DNA of 64,000 nucleotides, taken from positions 62,001 to 126,000 of the forward strand of contig WNNJ02003009.1 of assembly GCA_012934845.2 (NCBI GenBank), in the 5' to 3' direction. The stretch is from Pomphorhynchus laevis. Lineage: Eukaryota; Acanthocephala; Palaeacanthocephala; Echinorhynchida; Pomphorhynchidae. Each line of letters begins with the position of its first letter. Position 1 is the first letter of the stretch. The notes under the pieces were generated by a model. The model did no database searches. It was not told the origin of the DNA and saw nothing but the letters and a program-made list of their open reading frames with translations. The position numbers and the translations under genes were made by a program. Positions 43,585 through 53,601 of the stretch are shown one piece after another.

Positions 43585-45045
43585 AGAACTGTCTATTACA
43601 TCTATCTGCCTCTTTCTACATATAAACAAGAAAAGAAGTGCCGCCGCCTGGAATCTTCAGAAGATCAATAAATAAATTAGAGATGTGACTTAACCAGAGC
43701 TGTCTATTACACCTATCTGCCTCTTTCCATATATAGAGAATTTCATGCTTCATCACTGCAAGACGGCATACCGTTTCGGCTTTGAGAAGCCTTATCAGTT
43801 GCAGCACATACAATGAATCCACAGGAAAAACATACTATATATAGATTAAGGCAGAAAAAATTCACTATATGCTAATTGCATGACTTTGCTTTCGAAGTTA
43901 ATACAATGCAGTGAATTCTTTTCAGTGTAATAGACGTAAGTGGGATCATTAATTGATCAATAAAATAAACAAGAAAAGAAATACCGCCACCTGAGATCTT
44001 CAGACGATCAATAAATAAATTAAAGATGTGATTCTACCAGGACTGTCTATTACATCTATCTGCCTCTTTCTATATATAGAGAATTTCATGCCTCATCACT
44101 GCAAGACGGCATACCGTGTCGGCTATGAGAAGCCTCATCAGTTGCAGCACATACAATGAATACACATGAAAAACATACTATATATGGTTTAAAGCAGAAA
44201 GAATTCACTATATGCTAATTGCATGACGTCGCGTGCGTTTTCGAAGTCAATGCAATGCAGTTAATACTTTTCAGTGTAATAGACATTAGCGGGATCACTA
44301 AATGACAAATATAATAAATTACAAAAGAAACAGCACTGTCGCCTGGGATCTTTAGAAGACCAATAAATAAATCACATTGTTATCCAGGATCGCGATCCTG
44401 GATAGCAATGTGATTCGGCCATATATTTTCTTCAAAAATAGTAAATACAGGAAAATTGCACAAAAGTAGATTCAAGGCGTTTCAGCCAAACGGCGTTTAT
44501 CAATCTTAAACAAAAAACTACAGTTAGATCAATACATCGAAAAAATCTAAAATAAACATCACGTAATTCATGGTTCGACAAATGGATGATCAGGGTTGGA
44601 TCCCTAGTTCGTCTCTGTATGTAATCTACGGATTAATTCATTCTCTAAACAAAGTCGAACGTTTTTATCAATTACGTTGGCGTGTACGATAGAATAACGA
44701 AAACATTCACTCTCACCGTGTTCAATTGCATGACGTAAAGCACCATCAACTGGATTGCCTGTTATGCAACTGAAACATGGTGGACTGCTTTTGCGTTTAA
44801 AAGCCTTATCAGTTGCAGTAATATAACAAACATAGATTAAAGCAGAAAGAATTCACTATATGGTGACTACACCCTTGCGCTTTCTAAGTCAATTTAACGA
44901 ATGGAATCCTTATCAGTGTAATAGACATCAGCGGGATAATAAAATGATCAATATAATTAATTACAAAGGAACTATTACTGCTGCCTGGGATCCCCAGAGG
45001 ATCAATAAATAAATTAGATATTTGATTCAACCAGGACTACAATTT
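43585..45045. repeat. Tandem repeat, about 355-bp units (two complete, one partial)
   Basis: Shared landmarks are CTGTCTATTACATCTATCTGCC, ATAGAGAATTTCATGC, CACTGCAAGACGGCATACCG, AGTTGCAGCACATACAATGA, AGAATTCACTATATGCTAAT, TTTTCAGTGTAATAGAC and GATCAATAAATAAATTA. Complete units start near 43690 and 44040, and a diverged partial unit lies at about 44795-45045. Between the second and third lies unrelated sequence with the long palindrome at 44370-44415. Unit ends resemble no known gene; satellite or MITE array. Confidence 0.75.
44370..44415. repeat. 46-bp near-perfect palindrome without spacer
   Basis: Two 23-bp arms (AATCACATTGTTATCCAGGA..., centre CG|CG at 44392/44393) differ at one position only. 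It begins exactly after the AATAAATA end of a tandem-repeat unit. Such a spacer-free palindrome is unstable in DNA and could form a cruciform or mark a fused inverted junction. Confidence 0.8.
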
Positions 45046-45154
45046 TCTTTGTAATGTTGACTAAATATAGCTTCATTGAAAGTGATTTCAAACGAAAAGC
45101 ATTCTTAATTCATCAGGCTATGCTAAACATAAAAATACATCCTTAATCGTCAGA

Positions 45155-45496
45155 TTACCTCTTCAACTTCTTCATAGTGATTATTTCTTCATCAGTAGGC
45201 CTTCCGAATATCTCATTGTAAAAAATTATGTTTTCGTCAAAATACGAACCGAATACGACTTTGTTCAAAGCAATTATATCGTAATAAATTTATTTAAAAT
45301 AAATAGTTAAGATACCTGAAGCCTTTTTTACAAGTTTAGTATTAAATCCCAGATTTTGAAGACAAATATCGTCGTAGCATAAATATGTATACTCATCCTT
45401 CTTAAATAAGAGTAGCACTTCATTCATACTTTTGTGAAGATACATCAGGCTGTATTGTCTTGATAGTTGATCAAAGGACGTGTCGAAAAGAGATGG
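45155..45496 (-). CDS. Host gene 3' end, two exons, 57-nt intron
   Basis: On the minus strand exon A (45496-45316) follows TTTGAAAG and encodes PSLFDTSFDQLSRQYSLMYL, HKSMNEVLLLFKKDEYTYLC and YDDICLQNLGFNTKLVKK. It ends at phase 1 before GTATCTTA. The intron has a single AG at its end (45259-45260). Exon B (45258-45155) continues in frame, VFGSYFDENIIFYNEIFGRP and TDEEIITMKKLKR, to a TAA at 45157-45155. The codon use is clearly protein-coding, with many Asp, Glu, Tyr and Leu residues in a helical pattern. The 5' part of the gene is not found. The protein is not recognised. Confidence 0.6.
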
Positions 45497-45499
45497 CTT

Positions 45500-47950
45500 T
45501 CAAATTAGTCAATATTATGAAAAATTCAATTTTTGTTTAAATATATTTTAAACAAAATATTTTTAGAAATATATCCATCCTGATTTGTATTTAAATTTTT
45601 TAATTTCCAGGAACGATCAGGTATGGTTGAACTACAAGACAAATAATTTTGATATTTCGCTAGTAACTACCAGCATCTTCATAAAATTAACATTAAAATG
45701 ATTTTTTCCATTTTCATGTTAATAATATTTTTATTTGATATAAAAATAGATATCTTAGATATTTTTTAATTGCTGTTTTGGTTTGGTAACAAATATCCTC
45801 CGTTTGCGCGGTCTGATGTACAATCGCCGTCAGATTAGCTTTTTTAGTAAAATATGTTAACGAAAAGCATAAAAATATTATTTGCCTGCTACAAGCAAGA
45901 ATTTGCCTAATCGTTGTATGAATCACGTGGAATGGCATTTCGCTTTGTTTATTAATGTTCTGCAAATTTCGTTGTACTAATTTATCGTTATTTTTTCTTT
46001 CAATTTAAATTTTCTATTTAATTTAGTTTATCGTCTTGTACCTTGCGTGAGGTTATTGGAAATTGACTTTGAAAGTTAGTTGGTATCGGCTTTCGCCTCT
46101 CGCGTAACTCAAAATAACTCAAAATAAATATACTGAATTAACTCTTCACATATTCGTTTGCTTTACTAAGCGTTTAACAAGGAAAGGTTGAAACCTTTAG
46201 AACTCTATTTAGAACTAGTGTATTTTCAAATTATGCAATTTTATTGAAAGAATTTAGGATTTTATAAATTCTCCATTTTATAAATTCCGATATATTAAGT
46301 CGGCATCTTTTATAGTTATTGACACAAACATACAAAACCAATTTAAAAAATTTAATTATGCTATTGAACGTTGAATAAACAACTTCAAATGTAGATTTTT
46401 TGTCAAAGTTTTGACTAAGCCATTAATTTATTGAATTCAACATATTACAACTTCAAATACCAGCATTCCTACTTATAGGAATGTGGTAAGATACCATCGC
46501 AGGTCAGATTCAAATCAGAAAGTCCTGATTCTATGATATCCAAATTAAGAATTATGTCATATTAAATTAATTCCAAGTAATTTGTCGTACATTCAATTAA
46601 TTTTACTAATTCGTCGGCATTTGAATTCAGATGGTACAATAGAAGTACAATAAATGTGCAATATTATAATACAATAATTTTGTATTATATTAGATTTATA
46701 TTACATTTAATGTTGATTTATAATTAAGTAATATATATAATTTAATAAATATCTATTAGTATAATAGATAAATTATGTAAATTATAAATTATTTTGTATT
46801 ATTATAAATGCAATCTTAGTTAGATAATATTAATGTCAACAGTTGACTGATCATCAATAAAATTCTTACTTTCATGTAATTTGTTCGGCATTTCGATCTA
46901 TTTAAAATAGATAAGCAGCTGGCGAATGAAAAAGAAGGCTGAAGCATTGTGGCAATTTGTTAATTTAGTTTTGATTAAATTTACTAAATCGTAGATTTAT
47001 TAACTATTTGAATATTAATTAACAATTGATAAGATTAGGTCGACTTGACCTAATAAATGTAAATTTCTACAATTTACTTTTTAAAGCGACATATATTTTG
47101 AAAAATAAAATGATTAATTTAAACGATAAGTTTATATTAAAGTTTGACTTATTTTTAAAGTTTAATTTATAATTTTTGACTTATTTATATCTTAAAGTTT
47201 GCCGCAGACTGACGTTCAGAATAAATATCGCCGGTTAGATTAAACTAAGAAAGCCTTAATTTTGATCTGAAGCTTGTCTATTTAAGTAAATTAAATTATT
47301 CGATTTTGAATTAAAGAAACAGTAAAATATTTTAACTAAATGGAGATATATTATTCGCCTTAAGCATTCCTACCTATAGCATCCTGTTATTTATCGGCTT
47401 GTCAACTTTAGGAGTACAACGGGAAACTTTTTTGAAAAATTTGTCGGAAACTTAATAAGCGCAAACATTTTATAGCATTTTAAATACATGTCACTTTTGT
47501 TTACTTAAGATATTGTAATTCGGCTACTAGAAGCTCAAACTGCAAACAAATTGCATAGACAACATCAAATGTTTGACTTTTTTATATTCGATCGAGAGCA
47601 TTCAAGATCATTTGATTTGAACGCCTGCGCTAGCGCTCTTAAAATAATATTGTATGCTTAACTCAGCTGATTCAACCTTTACACTATTTTACTTAAAGAA
47701 CATGTATTGGCGCAGTTTCGTTTGAACTTGAAAATCGTTTGACTCCGTTAGCAACAAAAGACTTGATGGTATATCTTCTTCTTTCCGCATGTTGTTGTCA
47801 AACATTTGCACAAACAGTAAGTAGATTTTCAATTTAACAACAGAAAAGAACGGATTATATTTTAAGAATATTATAGTTCTCGGTGAGATTTATAATAATT
47901 TATTGAACTTGGCAAATGCGTGCCAGCTGCACGCTTACAAGTCCACTATA
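45500..47950. other. AT-rich sequence with scattered repeat ends
   Basis: No gene recognised. Bases 45642-45690 (TTTTGATATTTCGCTAGTAAC...GCATCTTCATAAAAT) match one terminal inverted repeat of the MITE-like element at 57395-58018. CAGCATTCCTAC.TATAG occurs at 46463 and 47367, suggesting a further dispersed repeat. The LINE-A tail scrap lies at its right edge. Confidence 0.4.
47911..47948 (-). repeat. LINE-A 3' tail scrap
   Basis: On the minus strand the sequence reads GTGGACTTGTAAGCGTGCAG then CTGGCACGCATTTGCCAAG, matching the hairpin region of the LINE-A 3' UTR but with a lengthened loop. Only about 38 bp is present. Confidence 0.6.
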
Positions 47951-47951
47951 A

Positions 47952-48155
47952 TTTATAACCAATAAATTTACAATCAAAAGAGTAACCAATTTGCATCACA
48001 GATTCTCAGAAAATTCATCGATACTTGCTAAGGATAAAGATGTACCAGCATATACCTTAGAAGCAAATTGGTACGAATCCCCTAACATTTCAGATATCTC
48101 TCCAGATGATGAACTAATGATGTTTAATCTTAGCTTAGACATCTTAAAAGCCTGA
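47952..48155 (+). CDS. Possible terminal exon of a host gene
   Basis: An open frame of 67 codons ends at a TGA (48153-48155) and encodes LHHRFSENSSILAKDKDVPA, then YTLEANWYESPNISDISPDD and MMFNLSLDILKA. Composition is acidic and looks coding, but it lies directly next to a LINE-A tail fragment and no acceptor was identified, so its start is unknown. A phosphosite-like, disordered C-terminus would fit. Not recognised. Confidence 0.3.
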   Translation, partial: FITNKFTIKRVTNLHHRFSENSSILAKDKDVPAYTLEANWYESPNISDISPDDELMMFNLSLDILKA

Positions 48156-48756
48156 GTTCAATGTATCACGTTGAATTCAGAATATAAAAAATCTTGCTGA
48201 TGTTGCATTCCCTAAAGATTCGGATACCTACAGGATATTAATCATGTAGGTATCTACATATATCTGTGTCTATTAATCGTGTAATTAAATCACATTATAA
48301 TTATTTGTAATTATTTAATGTCGATTAATACTTTTCTGTAGGGCAATCACGTCTTTTCCTTAAAATTCTTTAGTCAATATAAAGATAATATCGAAATATT
48401 TATAATTATTGTATAAGCATTTTGCAAAGATTTCTAAAGAGCAATTACTATTTTTGTGTCATTTTTATCATTTTATTGAAAATGAAACAACGCGGACAAA
48501 ATTATGAATAAGCCAAATGTCACGGTTTCGATTTTTTTCGAATATCACTTGTACTTTCAAAAAAATATTAAACTTTGACATTTGCGGCAATCATAGACAT
48601 CACCACATCGCCATTGCTTAAAGACGTCAAATTTTATGTATTTTTTCGCTTTAGTTTTCGCTTGAACTCGCTCGTTTATTTTTCTTTATTGCAAGCTTTT
48701 GTTTTCCATTCAAGGAATTTGTTAACACAATTTGCTCATTTGCTTTAAATACCACT
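48156..48756. other. AT-rich intergenic sequence upstream of the next gene
   Basis: No gene seen. Confidence 0.4.
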
Positions 48757-49307
48757 ATGTTTCTCAATTTGGACTATTTCAAATGCTGCTTACTTGAAAC
48801 CTGCTTACATGATATTTTCCGGTATTACATATCTATTTGCTATTTTAAACAAGTTTGAACCCTTCTTTTCAGTTCAAATCCAATAGATTTCTACACAATA
48901 GCTGAACATTTATTTGTTCATCAAGACTCATATTTGATATCAACTGTTCTGCACATTTGGTCTAGCAATTCGCACTATCTATTTGACAACAGCCTTAGTA
49001 ATATCATATTTTCTTACCAACCAGAATTAAGAATGATACGATCCTGGCATGTGTTTACGCACGCTGCTTTTCAACAATTTGATGCTTATCTGAAGAATGA
49101 CGAGCTGGTACTTTTAAAGCCTGTAAATGAATTAGTAACAAATAGTTGCAAAATAACTTTTTATATTTTAGGAACTAGTTAGATGGGCTTTATGTAGCGA
49201 TTATTCATATAACATAGTTCTTTGTGCGAATTGTAAGTTTTTCATTATAAATAAATTCAACAGTCATTGTCTGCATGCTTTTTGATTTCTTTAACATGCT
49301 TTGCTAA
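48757..49307 (+). CDS. Complete small host gene, four exons, 143 aa
   Basis: Exons are 48757-48821 (from ATG; MFLNLDYFKCCLLETCLHDI), 48873-49134, 49172-49232 and 49264-49307 (TAA at 49305-49307). Introns are 51, 37 and 31 nt, all GT..AG, with a pyrimidine-rich CCTTCTTTTCAG before exon 2; phases 2, 0 and 1 all match. An alternative donor for exon 2 at 49122/49123 removes four residues. Exon 2 encodes FYTIAEHLFVHQDSYLISTV and IRSWHVFTHAAFQQFDAYLK. The protein is mostly helical, Leu/Phe/Tyr-rich, with no signal peptide. It may be longer if the last exon is wrong. No family recognised. Confidence 0.6.
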
Positions 49308-49914
49308 AATGCTTTAAGGTTGCTAACAATTAATCAATATATATATCAAATAGCGTATTATTTGCTTAAGTTTTACAAGTATACGATCAAAATCTAGAGT
49401 TTTTATTTAAAAAATGACTATGATCTAGATTTAATTAAACAATTCATATTATTTTTAAATTCCGGCTTATTTCAAATACGTTTAAATGCTTGTAAATCAA
49501 ATCAAGTCGATCGAAAACAATTCGTAAGTACGCAACAACGAGTTTGATGTGTGTCAATAGGGCGATATGCTCATTTAATTTAGAAATATTTACTACAATT
49601 CACTAACGCAATGTTGTTAAACTTTATTTTTCCAAATAAGAGTCATATAGTTTCGTGTAGTTAAGTGGTGTCAATTGTTCAAAATCTGTTTAATTTGATT
49701 AAAAATCAAATTTAATTTGTTTCATAAAATATTAAATTCTCTGATAAATTCATAAATTGTATCACTAGAAATTCGATTATTTCTTAATTTTAATTTTTTA
49801 ATTGAATATTCAATATTGGTATTTATAAACTGGATGTCGAGTATTATACGACGGGACACAAGGATTTTTACAATTTCTCAGATTATATATTTTATTTAAT
49901 TAATTAGATTAGAT
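49308..49914. other. AT-rich spacer with a duplicated exon piece
   Basis: Bases 49643-49687 are identical to 50333-50377, inside the minus-strand exon at 50230-50400. Nothing else recognisable. Confidence 0.5.
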
Positions 49915-50108
49915 AACTGAGTCTACGTATTTTATACTCTAAATAAATTAAAAATAAAGATAAATAAAATCAATAATTATAAATAATAAACAATTATATA
50001 ATATTTTATATAATTTATATTTTTATTTATTTTTCTTTTGTTTTTTTTTTCAATTTTATAATTATATTAAATAATCAGTTAGCTGATTTGATTGGTGTAA
50101 TGTTTCGC
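49915..50108. repeat. Internally deleted Penelope-type terminal repeat
   Basis: It starts with GATAACTGAGTCTACGTATTTTATACTC and ends CAGTTAGCTGATTTGAT, matching the two outer ends of the terminal repeats at 52030 and 56065, with only A/T-rich filler between. It sits between the two 45-bp direct repeats at 49643 and 50333. Confidence 0.55.
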
Positions 50109-50229
50109 TTGATAGTTTGAATTACCGTTTCAATTATTTGTTATAAGAATATGATATGTGAATGTTAATGTCAAAACAATAAATAATTTAATATTACAAC
50201 GTTATTTGCGGCATCAACAACTATGCTTA

Positions 50230-50400
50230 TTAGACTCCATCAAATTCTTTGAATGATGGATCATGTTCAAGCCATAAATCATGTCGCATTGACCCACTTT
50301 TCTCATTTAATAGTTTTTCAACTTGGATGGCTTCATATAGTTTCGTGTAGTTAAGTGGTGTCAATTGTTCAAAATCTATACGATTCATATCATCTCTCGA
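50230..50400 (-). CDS. Host gene terminal exon
   Basis: On the minus strand about 57 codons are open to a TAA at 50232-50230: RDDMNRIDFEQLTPLNYTKL, YEAIQVEKLLNEKSGSMRHD, LWLEHDPSFKEFDGV. The dense charged, helical pattern is coding in character. The exon probably begins at an AG near 50396. The 5' exons are not identified. A 45-bp part of it is repeated exactly at 49643-49687. Not recognised. Confidence 0.5.
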   Translation of the reverse strand, partial: SRDDMNRIDFEQLTPLNYTKLYEAIQVEKLLNEKSGSMRHDLWLEHDPSFKEFDGV

Positions 50401-50937
50401 TAAAATTAGAAATTCAATTTTATGATATTCAATTTTATAATATCATAAAATTATATTGTGACTAAATATTATAATTATATTATGACTATTATATTAAAAT
50501 GTTGAACATGCATCAAGTATTTTAGTATCAGTAATAAATAAAAATCAAATTTACACAAGTCATAAAAAATAAATCAATCAAAAAAATAAAATTTTTAATA
50601 TTTTTATACAAATTCATATTATATTTAATAGTTTCATATCATTTTTAAAGTTTTAATTATTTTAAATACAAAAGTTTTTTAGTGAAAATTACAATGGAAT
50701 TATTTTAGTCAAGTGTGAATACTTCAATAATTAGTTAAAGAAATCAATATTTTAAATTTAACTATTTTAAAAGCATTTATTTTCATTAAATCCATTATAT
50801 TATTGAGTATAAGTACGGGTCATATGGTAATTTAATGTACTTTTAATTTGAGCTGATTCCAATCGAAATAAAAATCGAAATTCCAATCAAAATTAAGTGC
50901 TCTTAGTATTGAGTAAGAAGACTAAATATATCTGATC
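50401..50937. other. AT-rich intergenic sequence
   Basis: No gene seen. Confidence 0.4.
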
Positions 50938-51580
50938 CTTTTCGATGATCACCTTTCTATTAAACCCTTCGTCCGTGACAAGGTCCGCTCGTCTAACTTA
51001 ATTCTCCGTGACATCCGCCGTGTTCGCCCCCTTATCGACTTCCGTTCTTGTATGTCTATTCTTTCATCGCTTCTCTTTCCTAAAATCGATTACTGCCTTA
51101 GCCTTTTCGCAAATTCTCCAAAATCCATCATCCTATCCTTACAACGAATAATAAACTCCGCCGTTCGAATACTCTTTCGTCTCCGTCGCTTCGACTACAC
51201 ATACACATATCTTGCCCAACTCTCCTGGCCCACAATCCACATCTGCATCAAACTCTGCCTACTTATCGTAACTTTTGGTCTCATCGCTTTCGGCTCCTCA
51301 TTGTTCATCAACCTTACTTTCTTAGACGACACTCGTTCCACCTCGCTATCGCTGCGTTCCCGTCATACCCTCTTACTCCACATTCCCAATTACTCCAACA
51401 ATTACGGTCTCTGATCCCTCCTCATCGCCGCCCCACTCGCCTGGAATCAACTCTCTCGACGTCCGCCGCGCTCCTTCCATTTATAACATTCACACACCTC
51501 CTCAGTTTAAACTTTCTCGACACATGATTTACATCTTTGTTTTGTTGTGATCATGTAAGCGTGCGCTGGCACGCATTTGG
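50938..51580 (+). mobile_element. LINE-A copy 5, truncated at both ends
   Basis: It starts at a point equivalent to about 4860 of copy 1 (GATGATCACCTTTC) and ends just after the 3' hairpin, lacking AATAAA and the T-run. The ORF2 C-terminus (SSLLFPKIDYCLSLFANSPK, RLRRFDYTYTYLAQLSWP) is open from 51052 to 51414. Divergence from copy 1 is moderate. Confidence 0.85.
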
Positions 51581-52029
51581 TAACAAGTCAGCTTAGCATA
51601 TATCCAACATCGAATTCTGTTCTTGAAAACGAGGAAATTGATAAAATAAGCGATATCTTCCGCAAACTATTTTAGACATTTACGTTTAGAGAATCCATAA
51701 ATATTTAGCTGTTTCCCGGACATTGTTTTAAAAAGCATCTTACAATGGCCTCGCTATCTATTTTCTAGGAAATATATAACTATAGTTATCTATTTCCTAG
51801 GAAATATATAACCACATCCGCGAGAAAACCATCAGCTGGGTGCACAGTTCGCCTAATCAAATCATGAAAAAGATAGCGATAACTCACAAGACTTTCAAGC
51901 ATCTTAATGTTGAAGTAAGAATACATTGACAACACAATCGGGAAGACGCCTTACCAAATTATTTAAGCCTTATCTGGTTAGCGAAAAGGTTGCTTCCACA
52001 CAGTATTCAATATGTAGACTCACGAATCA
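51581..52029. other. Spacer with a short tandem repeat and a possible minus-strand exon
   Basis: CTATCTATTTTCTAGGAAATATATAAC and a near copy lie in tandem at 51755-51812. A minus-strand frame at about 51960-51790 (VLSMYSYFNIKMLESLVSYR, LFHDLIRRTVHPADGF) looks coding in composition but has no confirmed splice sites. Confidence 0.3.
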
Positions 52030-52570
52030 TATAACTGAGTCTCAGTATTTTATTCGATATATAAAAAAATAAAGATAAATAATAAATAATTATATAAGAT
52101 TTTATATAATTTAAATTTATATCAAGTTAAAATTTAAAATTGAAATTTAAAATAAAATTTTACGGTTAGTTGAATAATACATAACATACGATGTATCAGA
52201 ATAAGGAATAGAGGTCATCAGTAAAAACTGCTATGCTATCAGGTTTCGGCCCATAACTCCTCTACCCAACATAGCAGCGGGTCCAAATACGTGTTAAGAA
52301 CGTATTTCCTCTGATAAAATTTGATTATCTAGTGTTTTATTCTAATACAAAGTATATTATTTATTATCCATCCATAAAAATTTGCCACTTAAGAGTTTAA
52401 ATTTATTTTTAATATTATTGTGTTGATTTATATATTTTACTATTTTCTATTTGATGGTATTTTTATAATAACATAGTTTAAAATATGCATCTATTAAATT
52501 ATTTAAATGATATTGAACTAAGCCAATATCATTACATATTATAGCAATTCCTAAGTTTTTATTATTTATA
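52030..52570 (-). repeat. Left inverted arm of the Penelope-like element
   Basis: Reverse complement of 55530-56065 by eye, with scattered differences and an insertion near 52290 (GTGTTAAGAACG). It contains an 8-bp stem CTGCTATG/CATAGCAG (52228-52235 with 52270-52277) that is also present in the right arm (55820-55869). On the minus strand a CTGATGA and a CCGAAACC occur nearby. Confidence 0.75.
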
Positions 52571-52621
52571 TTTCTCGGTTTTCTGTTTAATTTATTATTT
52601 ATTATTTATTATTATAAAAAT

Positions 52622-53172
52622 AGTAAAAAGAGATGAATCTTCCTTTGACTGATGGTTTTCTTAAAAATCTAAATTTATTCTACGGCAAAGTACTTAAACT
52701 TGATCAGGATATCTATCAGACTCCTGCTTTTCTTCAAACAGCTTGGAGTAGCCCTCTCGCAAGTAAGCGCACTTTAATCTGGAGAGCTTCTCTTGACGGA
52801 TATCACCCCAAGTTCTGTAAAAAAGGAAGAATCATACATGAACGATCATCAACCTGTGTACGCTGTTTTTGCAACACAGCATGCTCATCACTCTTACATG
52901 TATTTTCCTGTGCTCAATTGTCTTGTTTATCTTTAAAAACAATAGATACGCTGAAGTGGGGGTAGGCTTATAGGCTTATTTCGGCTGACGATGCGTACCT
53001 GTGTCACGTACAATCAATTCGAGCCAATCAATGAAATTTTAAGCAGCTCAAGAAATAAGAAGAAAGACAATTGTTCTGACTTTATATTTGTTATCTTATA
53101 ATCTTTTTTATATGCCCAAGCCGAAACGCGGAGTGACTTTAATAAATCACTACATTATTATTTATTATTTAT
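52622..53172 (+). mobile_element. 5'-truncated LINE 3' end nested in the Penelope-like element
   Basis: A 110-aa frame (52633-52965) contains LIWRASLDGYHPKFCKKGRI and a CxxC...HxxxxC zinc motif (CVRCFCNTACSSLLHVFSC) near its end, the usual C-terminal knuckle of LINE RT proteins. A 3' UTR follows, with AATAAATCACTACA and an ATT-rich tail ending at about 53170. The GIY-YIG coding sequence of the host element begins immediately after. Family not determined; not LINE-A, -B or -G. Confidence 0.6.
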
Positions 53173-53595
53173 TTTTTATTATTAGTGTATCTAATACAAT
53201 GTACATGTGGATTGCAATATGTTGGAAAAACATATCAAATGTTGAAAACTGGGTTTAGGCAACACATATATAATATACAGCATAATAGTCAAACTATATT
53301 TCATAAATATATGAGATTAATAGGACATGATATTAAAAACTGTAAATTATTTATTTTAGAACATATTATCGAAGAAAACATTTCAATATTAAATCAAAAA
53401 CTATTAGAAAAAGAAGATTTTTGGATTAAAACGCTTAATTCCATGTACCCATTAGGATTGAATGACGTGGTACAAGGAATTGGCAGAAGTAGTATAATAC
53501 ATAATAAACAACTATATTGTGATAATCCGGTTAAACGCAAACCAAGAAGTCATGGTGATAAAAAGAATAGGAAAAATAGAGCTAAAAATATTTAA
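53173..53595 (+). CDS. GIY-YIG endonuclease domain of the Penelope-like element
   Basis: The frame runs from about 53176 (VYLIQCTCGLQYVGKTYQML) with the GIY-YIG signature as VYL...QYVG. The catalytic Arg follows (FRQHIYNIQHNSQ) and the downstream Glu is in the LEKEDFWIKTLNSM segment. CxC plus two His residues (CTC, HKYM..GHD) form the Cys/Cys/His/His motif known from Naiad and Chlamys elements. It ends in a basic tail and a stop at 53595. In classical Penelope elements this domain is C-terminal to the RT; here it is N-terminal. It nicks DNA for target-primed reverse transcription. Confidence 0.8.
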   Translation, partial: FLLLVYLIQCTCGLQYVGKTYQMLKTGFRQHIYNIQHNSQTIFHKYMRLIGHDIKNCKLFILEHIIEENISILNQKLLEKEDFWIKTLNSMYPLGLNDVVQGIGRSSIIHNKQLYCDNPVKRKPRSHGDKKNRKNRAKNI

Positions 53596-53601
53596 AAAGA
53601 T

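Noticed and set aside
41173-45045. CRISPR-like array
   Set aside because: Repeat units are 140-355 bp, contiguous and without spacers; the DNA is eukaryotic.
45714-45965. 83-aa minus-strand ORF
   Set aside because: Composition and position next to a MITE end suggest chance; no acceptor or donor supports it.
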